A stretch of 64,000 nt of DNA from Aeromonas lusitana (GTDB taxonomy: Bacteria; Pseudomonadota; Gammaproteobacteria; Enterobacterales; Aeromonadaceae): NCBI RefSeq assembly GCF_002812985.1, contig NZ_PGCP01000005.1, positions 1 to 64,000 on the forward strand, written 5' to 3'. A model generated the notes under the pieces. It worked only from the letters and a program-made list of their open reading frames with translations. It did not search any database and was not told where the DNA came from. The translations under genes and the position numbers were made by a program. Below, in pieces: positions 59,284-64,000 of this stretch (its first letter is position 1; each line of letters opens with the position of its first letter).

Positions 59284-59910
59284 TCAGGTACGGCGACCCT
59301 GGGCAAAGTCGTGCCACTGCTGGTTTAAATGGGTAAAGAGATCCATCAGCGGGGCAAAGCGTCCCTCATCCCCTTCCCACTGGGATAACAGATGGTAGCC
59401 TGCCTCCAGGGTCGACAGCGCCTCGGGAAACGGCTTCTTGCGAATGGAATACTGCCCCGGGATGGCACCGAGCTTGATCCTCGGCAAGCGCAGCAGGGCC
59501 GGGTTGCTGTGCAACATGCGATAGGCCTTGCGCCAGGTACCATCGAGCAGGATAAAGTGCACATCGGGTTGTACCTGCCCCGCCTGAGGCGCGCACTGGG
59601 CGCGCACCTGCGACAAGGTCAGTGCGCTCTCATCCGGCCAGAGCAAGTAGCAGCGCACAGTCGGAGAAGCCATCAAGGCATCGAGCCAGGGTGCATCCTC
59701 GAACGTCTCCCCAACATGGATACTGGCCTTGGCAAGGGAGGCCGCCAGCAGGGCCGCCGTCCCCTTGGGGTGCCCGACCTCGGTGGGATGCTGCAGGATA
59801 TGGAGCGGGGCAAGATGGCTGACGCACCGAATATAATCACACAGACAGGCTTTGAGGGCTCGGGTGCAGCGTGTACAGTATCGGCTCTCTTTGTCGCTGG
59901 GTTGTTTCAT
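59284..59910 (-). CDS. DTW domain tRNA-uridine aminocarboxypropyltransferase
   Basis: About 208 residues from the ATG at 59910. Zinc-type cysteines in RYCTRCTRALKACLCDYI, the DxTW signature in ILLDGTWRKAYRML, and LGAIPGQYSIRKKP place it in the DTW family, which includes TapT enzymes that install acp3U in tRNA. An alternative GTG at 59961 would overlap the divergent rrtA gene by about 50 bases. Its start codon is complementary to that of rrtA (shared CATG). Confidence 0.85.
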   Translation of the reverse strand: MKQPSDKESRYCTRCTRALKACLCDYIRCVSHLAPLHILQHPTEVGHPKGTAALLAASLAKASIHVGETFEDAPWLDALMASPTVRCYLLWPDESALTLSQVRAQCAPQAGQVQPDVHFILLDGTWRKAYRMLHSNPALLRLPRIKLGAIPGQYSIRKKPFPEALSTLEAGYHLLSQWEGDEGRFAPLMDLFTHLNQQWHDFAQGRRT

Positions 59911-60487
59911 GCTGTCAGAAAAATCGGGTCTGTTCTGGGTCATCACGTTTTCGCTCGTCACTGCCTTGCTCTTCTTTACCGTCCCGAATCACCTGCTCTC
60001 CTTCGATCGCCCCCTGATCGCCCAGGGTGAAGGGTGGCGCATCATAACAGGCAATCTGGCCCACACCAATGGATGGCACCTGCTGCTCAACCTGAGCGGG
60101 CTGGCGGTGCTCTACAGCCTGTTTCGTGAATACCTGGCGGCTTGGCGCCTGCCCCTGGTGCTGCTCCTGCTCTGCACGGCCGTTGGCCTCGGCATCTGGT
60201 GGTGGTGCCCGCAGACCCAGTGGTACATGGGGCTGTCCGGCGCCCTGCATGGGCTGTTCGTGTGGGGCGCCCTGCAGGATATCCGCTATCGCCGCCACTC
60301 TGGCTGGTTGATGTTGCTGGGGGTCGCCATCAAGCTCGGGCTGGATTTTTACAGCGCGGGGGAGAGTCCGGTGGCGACGCTCATCGGCGCTCGCGTACAC
60401 ATCGAATCCCATCTCATTGGCTCGGGAGCCGGTCTCCTGCTCGGCCTGATCCCCCTTGGCCTGGGGAGTCAGACCATCAAGTCGTGA
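59909..60487 (+). CDS. rrtA: Rhombosortase
   Basis: Rhombosortase is a rhomboid-like intramembrane serine protease that processes GlyGly-CTERM proteins on their way to the surface. The 192-residue protein has six membrane helices, HTNGWHLLLNLSGL, the active serine in YMGLSGALHGL and the catalytic His in IESHLIGSGAGLLLG. The start is taken at 59909 (MLSEKSGLFWV); a longer frame from 59852 runs against the DTW gene. No target is encoded here; targets would be GlyGly-CTERM proteins elsewhere. Confidence 0.88.
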   Translation: MLSEKSGLFWVITFSLVTALLFFTVPNHLLSFDRPLIAQGEGWRIITGNLAHTNGWHLLLNLSGLAVLYSLFREYLAAWRLPLVLLLLCTAVGLGIWWWCPQTQWYMGLSGALHGLFVWGALQDIRYRRHSGWLMLLGVAIKLGLDFYSAGESPVATLIGARVHIESHLIGSGAGLLLGLIPLGLGSQTIKS

Positions 60488-60548
60488 GCCCGCGCTTGCC
60501 TGAAGGTGCGCGGATCCCACTCTTCACTATCATTACCATGCCTGAAAC

Positions 60549-60581
60549 AAAACGGGCCGGATCCAGGATCCGGCCCGTTTT
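60549..60581. terminator. Terminator between rrtA and pyrF
   Basis: AAAACGGGCCGGATC-CAG-GATCCGGCCCGTTTT, a perfect 15 bp stem. Confidence 0.93.
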
Positions 60582-60598
60582 CATTACCAGCCTGGTTA

Positions 60599-61294
60599 TC
60601 AGCTCAGCTCGGCGTTGATGCTGGCGAGCATGGCGGCCGGATCGGCAGCCTGGGTGATGGGACGACCTATCACCAGGTAGTCGGCCCCCGCCTCCACCGC
60701 CGCGCGCGGTGTCATCACCCGGCGCTGATCCCCGGCGGCCGAACCCGTCGGGCGAATGCCCGGGGTTATTAGCTTGAACTCGCGGCCCAGCAAGGCTTTG
60801 AGCTCACTCGCCTCCTCGGCGGAGCAGACCACCCCATTCAGCCCGGCGGCTTTGGTCAGCGTCGCCAGCCGGATCACCTGCTCGGCCGGAGTGGCACTCA
60901 GGCCCAGGGGGGCCATGTCAGACTGCTCCATGCTGGTCAGCACAGTCACGGCGATCAGCAGCGGCGCCTTGTCGCCATAGGGCACGAGAGCCTCCTTGGC
61001 GGCCCGCATCATGCGCTCGCCGCCACTGGCGTGCACGTTCACCATCCAGACGCCGAGCTCGGCACTGGCGGCAACCGCCTTGGCGACCGTGTTGGGAATG
61101 TCGTGAAACTTCAGATCCAAAAAGACATCGAACCCCTTGGCCACCAGCTGGCGCACGAACTGGGGGCCAAACAGGGTAAACATCTCCTTGCCCACCTTGA
61201 GGCGGCATTGGGCCGGGGAGATCTGTTCGATGAAGGCCAAGGCATCCGCCTCGTGCTGATAATCGAGCGCAACCAGTACTTTGGGATCTAGCAT
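60599..61294 (-). CDS. pyrF: Orotidine 5'-phosphate decarboxylase
   Basis: PyrF makes UMP from OMP, the last step of de novo pyrimidine synthesis. From the ATG at 61294 (GGAAG five bases upstream) it has 231 residues, with the catalytic charge tetrad in [15 protein letters not shown], and the phosphate loop [12 protein letters not shown] and [10 protein letters not shown]. The frame extends to 61366 but the added part is not conserved. It follows lapB by about 110 bases. Confidence 0.96.
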   Translation of the reverse strand: MLDPKVLVALDYQHEADALAFIEQISPAQCRLKVGKEMFTLFGPQFVRQLVAKGFDVFLDLKFHDIPNTVAKAVAASAELGVWMVNVHASGGERMMRAAKEALVPYGDKAPLLIAVTVLTSMEQSDMAPLGLSATPAEQVIRLATLTKAAGLNGVVCSAEEASELKALLGREFKLITPGIRPTGSAAGDQRRVMTPRAAVEAGADYLVIGRPITQAADPAAMLASINAELS

Positions 61295-61402
61295 CTCACT
61301 TCCTATCGATGGTTGTTCACCGCCCGGCGCATTCGCCCCGGCTCGGTTTGAGGGCACCATGGCCACACGGCTGGCCTGGCTTATGACATCTTGGGTATCG
61401 GC

Positions 61403-62569
61403 TTATTCCCCATCCAGCCCACGAATGGGCTTGATGGAGCCCCACTGGCGGCAGGAGGGACACTGCCAGAACAGGGAATGGGTGGCGAAACCGCACTGAC
61501 GACACTTGTGGGTCGACTTGATCTTGATCTGCTCGCCGACCAGCTGCTGCAGCAGCTCCAGACTCTCCTTGGCGGGCCCTTCCTCAGCACTCGCCAGCTG
61601 GAAGCCGACCAACTGGTAGAAACCCTTCATGGAGGGGTGGCGGCGCAATTGACGCAGCACCAGGGCGCGGGCCTGACTCAGGCCATCGCGGGCCTCCACC
61701 AGGTTGGCCAAGGCCAGGGTCACGCTGACACCAGCATGATCTTCCACCGCTTTTTCAAGTAACGGGATTAACTCCTGGCTACGCCCCATCTGCTGGTAGC
61801 AAGCAAGCAGTTTGGGCATGGCCTCGGAGGCAAAATCCATGTCCTGCTCGAACACCCGCAACAGCTCCTTGCTGGCGTCCTCAAACTTGCCCTCCTCCAT
61901 CGCGAGATCTGCCAGACGCAGGCTGGCGCGGGCACAGGCGGCATTGACGCCGAGCGCCTTTTTCAACCTAGCACGACCCGCTGGCTTGTCGCCGTCACGC
62001 AAGGCGCTTTCCGCCTGTTCGCAATAGAAGTGAGAGATGGGCTCGGCCAGCTTCTTGCCCTGGAACTTCTGCAGCCGCACAGCGACGTCGATGGCCTTGT
62101 CCCAGTCACGTAACTGCTGATGGATGACCAGCAGCTGGGCCAGCGCCGTCTCTTCAAAATCGCTGTCCTCGCACAGCTCATTCCAGATGGCTTCGGCCCT
62201 GTCCAGCAGGCCGGCGGCGAGGAAGTCACGGGCCAGCTCCTGCAGGGCAAGCTGACGCTGCTCCCGGGTCAGCTGGCGGGCGACCAGGTTCTGGTGGATC
62301 TTGATGGCGCGGTCAACCTCGCCACGCTGGCGGAACAGGTTGCCAAGAGAGAGGTGGGTTTCGATGGTTTCGCTGTCCACTTCCAGCAGCTGGATGAAGA
62401 GATCCACCGCCTTGTCCGACTCGTCGGACAGCAAATAGTTGAGGCCCGCCACATACTGGCGGGAAAACTGGTTACTCTGTTGCTGGGTGTCCTGGCGAAC
62501 ACTCCTGCGTCCCATGTACCAGCCATAGCCAGCGGCAATCGGTAACAGCAGGAAAAGCAGTTCAAGCAT
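61403..62569 (-). CDS. lapB: Lipopolysaccharide assembly protein B
   Basis: LapB (YciM) is a membrane-anchored TPR protein that brings LpxC to the FtsH protease and so limits LPS synthesis. The 388-residue product has an N-terminal membrane helix (LFLLLPIAAGYGWYMGRRSV), TPR repeats across most of its length and a C-terminal rubredoxin-like metal domain, CRQCGF and CPSCRQW. It starts nine bases after the lapA stop. Confidence 0.95.
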   Translation of the reverse strand: MLELLFLLLPIAAGYGWYMGRRSVRQDTQQQSNQFSRQYVAGLNYLLSDESDKAVDLFIQLLEVDSETIETHLSLGNLFRQRGEVDRAIKIHQNLVARQLTREQRQLALQELARDFLAAGLLDRAEAIWNELCEDSDFEETALAQLLVIHQQLRDWDKAIDVAVRLQKFQGKKLAEPISHFYCEQAESALRDGDKPAGRARLKKALGVNAACARASLRLADLAMEEGKFEDASKELLRVFEQDMDFASEAMPKLLACYQQMGRSQELIPLLEKAVEDHAGVSVTLALANLVEARDGLSQARALVLRQLRRHPSMKGFYQLVGFQLASAEEGPAKESLELLQQLVGEQIKIKSTHKCRQCGFATHSLFWQCPSCRQWGSIKPIRGLDGE

Positions 62570-62578
62570 GGAGGGACG

Positions 62579-62863
62579 TTATTCCTTGGCTGTTGACCGA
62601 GCCAGCTCCAACTCGCGGGATTGACGACGCATGGTGCGATTGAGGGTGCGATTTTGCAACTTGAGACGCAGGAACAAGAGGCCGAATACCAGCCAGCCCA
62701 GCAGGAAGCCACCGGCGAAGAAGAAGCCAAGCAACATGGAGAGTGAGAATTCGCCTTGGGCAATCAGATAGTTGAACTGCACCAGCTGACCATTTTGCGA
62801 ACCGATGGCGAGGGTCAGTACAAACACCAGCACCAATGGAATGAGGGCCAAGATACGCTTCAT
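62579..62863 (-). CDS. lapA: Lipopolysaccharide assembly protein A
   Basis: The 94-residue DUF1049 protein has two membrane helices (LALIPLVLVFVLTLAIG and LSMLLGFFFAGGFLLGWLVF) and a basic C-terminal coiled segment, as in YciS/LapA. It is paired with lapB in the usual order. Not related to the adhesin LapA despite the name. Confidence 0.93.
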   Translation of the reverse strand: MKRILALIPLVLVFVLTLAIGSQNGQLVQFNYLIAQGEFSLSMLLGFFFAGGFLLGWLVFGLLFLRLKLQNRTLNRTMRRQSRELELARSTAKE

Positions 62864-62990
62864 GAGAGCTCCCTGTCTGTAGCTAATGAGATACTGATTA
62901 TCCTTAAAATCGCCGGCAGACTCTAGAGCGAATGGGAAAAGAGTGCGAGAAACCCGACAATTAGCCGCGCTAATGTCGCAAAAATAAAAA

Positions 62991-63012
62991 AGGCATACCC
63001 AGGTATGCCGTT
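62991..63012 (-). terminator. Terminator after ihfB
   Basis: On the minus strand AAAACGGCATAC-CTGG-GTATGCC-TTTTTTATTTT, eight bases past the stop. Confidence 0.88.
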
Positions 63013-63019
63013 TTCTGCA

Positions 63020-63304
63020 TTATTCGATGATGTTGACGCGTTCGCGTAACTCTTTACCAGGCTTGAAATGCGGGACATATTTCCCAGTCAGTTCAACCTT
63101 GTCCCCGGTTTTGGGGTTGCGACCCACACGGGGGGCACGATAGTGCAGTGAAAAACTTCCAAATCCGCGGATTTCAATCCGGTCGCCGTTTTGCAAGGTC
63201 GATGCCATCTGTTCAAGGATCTCCTTGATGGCGGCTTCGACATCTTTGGCCGGCATATGCATGCGGCTGGCAGCCAATTGTTCGATGAGATCTGATTTGG
63301 TCAT
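63020..63304 (-). CDS. ihfB: Integration host factor beta subunit
   Basis: IhfB forms the sequence-specific DNA-bending heterodimer IHF with IhfA. From the ATG at 63304, 94 residues: [40 protein letters not shown] with the Pro-tipped beta arm [15 protein letters not shown] lies upstream. The frame reads up to 63343 but that leader is not conserved. It follows rpsA with a hairpin between, as in most gammaproteobacteria. Confidence 0.96.
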
Positions 63305-63354
63305 AAGGTTAAATCTCCTTCCCCGATCACATGCAATTTTCATTATGCCAAGAT

Positions 63355-63383
63355 AAAAAAGGGCGGCGTAACGCCGCCCTTTT
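63355..63383 (-). terminator. Hairpin terminator between rpsA and ihfB
   Basis: AAAAGGGCGGCG-TTA-CGCCGCCC-TTTTTT on the minus strand. It probably lets only part of the rpsA transcripts read through to ihfB. Confidence 0.88.
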
Positions 63384-63396
63384 CTTGCATCAAGGA

Positions 63397-64000
63397 TTAC
63401 TCACCCTTGGCGGCTTTGAATGCTTCCATCATAGCATTGCTGAACACAACTTCTTCTTGTTGGTTCAGGCTATCGATAGCAACACGCTCATCAGCCTCGT
63501 CCTTAGCACGGACAGACAGGCTTACGGTGCGGTTCTTACGATCAACGCCCATGAATTTAGCTTCAACTTCGTCACCGACAGACAGAACCAGAGTCGCGTC
63601 TTCTACACGGTCACGAGCAGCATCGGAGGCACGCAGGTAGCCTTCCACGCCGTCAGCCAGTTCGATCACGGCACCCTTGGCATCAACCTCGGTAACCTTA
63701 CCCTTCACGATAGCACCTTTCTTGTTGTCAGACAGGTACTTGTTGAACGGGTCTTCTTCGATCTGCTTGACGCCCAGGGAGATGCGCTCACGCTCCGGGT
63801 CCACTTGCAGAACAACGGCTTCGATCTCGTCGCCCTTCTTGAATTCACGCACGGCTTCTTCGCCCTGGTTGTTCCAGGAGATGTCAGACAGGTGAACCAG
63901 GCCGTCGATGCCGCCATCCAGACCGATGAAGATACCGAAGTCAGTGATGGACTTGATCTTGCCGGAAACACGGTCGCCCTTGGCGTGAGTTTCGGCAAAC
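63397..64000 (-). CDS. rpsA: 30S ribosomal protein S1, C-terminal part (runs off right edge)
   Basis: About 200 codons are visible, covering the last S1/OB-fold repeats: [58 protein letters not shown] with the RISLGVKQ signature, [16 protein letters not shown] and the tail [21 protein letters not shown]1 binds mRNA on the small subunit. The 5' two thirds lie outside the window. Confidence 0.97.

Overview
The window is a GC-rich, densely coded gammaproteobacterial chromosome segment. Gene content and protein character fit Aeromonas best: an nrf operon with fused maturation genes, a lysine-riboswitch-controlled NhaC-type transporter, a rhombosortase, and the rpsA-ihfB-lapA-lapB-pyrF block. The genus is inferred from recognised families; no search was run.

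Layout. 1-1164 is the N-terminal end of a LapA-type surface adhesin with a retention module, running off the left edge. 1919-9595 is a complete periplasmic nitrite-ammonification operon (nrfA, B, C, D, E, a DsbE-type thioredoxin, and an nrfF-nrfG fusion), with a duplicated nrfD 5' end inside it. 9710-18449 holds a Nudix hydrolase, PBP7 (pbpG), D-amino-acid dehydrogenase (dadA), a TetR regulator divergent from an amidohydrolase lipoprotein, an HPP-CBS membrane protein and a GT9 glycosyltransferase. 18548-22097 is metE/metR, divergent, with candidate MetJ and MetR sites and a 158 bp inverted-repeat element between them. 22206-25225 is a ferric-siderophore reductase and TonB receptor. 25662-28695 is an overlapping diguanylate cyclase/phosphodiesterase pair downstream of an FNR-like site. 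28729-36213 carries AraC and LysR regulators, short-chain reductases, a 2OG-Fe(II) oxygenase, a trans-sulfuration PLP enzyme and folD. 36416-36725 is a tRNA Pro-Arg-His operon with a stringent-type promoter. 37536-41548 is katG and a DUF1254/DUF1214 protein. 41845-45677 is a beta-glucoside PTS operon with an RpiR regulator. 46098-49588 is a DeoR/HAD/MFS/phosphoribosyltransferase cluster.

49642-51498 is the most irregular part: an intact tRNA-Ser(GGA) preceded by two diverged copies of its terminator flank and two copies of a 44 bp repeat that begins like the tRNA 3' end. These bracket two minus-strand genes, one of which looks truncated by the repeat. The rest is housekeeping: YbjN, a QEGLA-motif metalloprotein, tdk, lysW with its lysine riboswitch, an hns-like gene, a queC-queE-DUF3820-pduO operon, a DTW-domain tRNA modification gene, rrtA, pyrF, lapB, lapA, ihfB and the 3' part of rpsA.

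Together the genes suggest a facultative anaerobe that switches to nitrite respiration, controls biofilm adhesion and c-di-GMP with oxygen-responsive input, and scavenges iron, lysine, beta-glucosides and methionine precursors. I found no CRISPR array and no intact insertion sequence.
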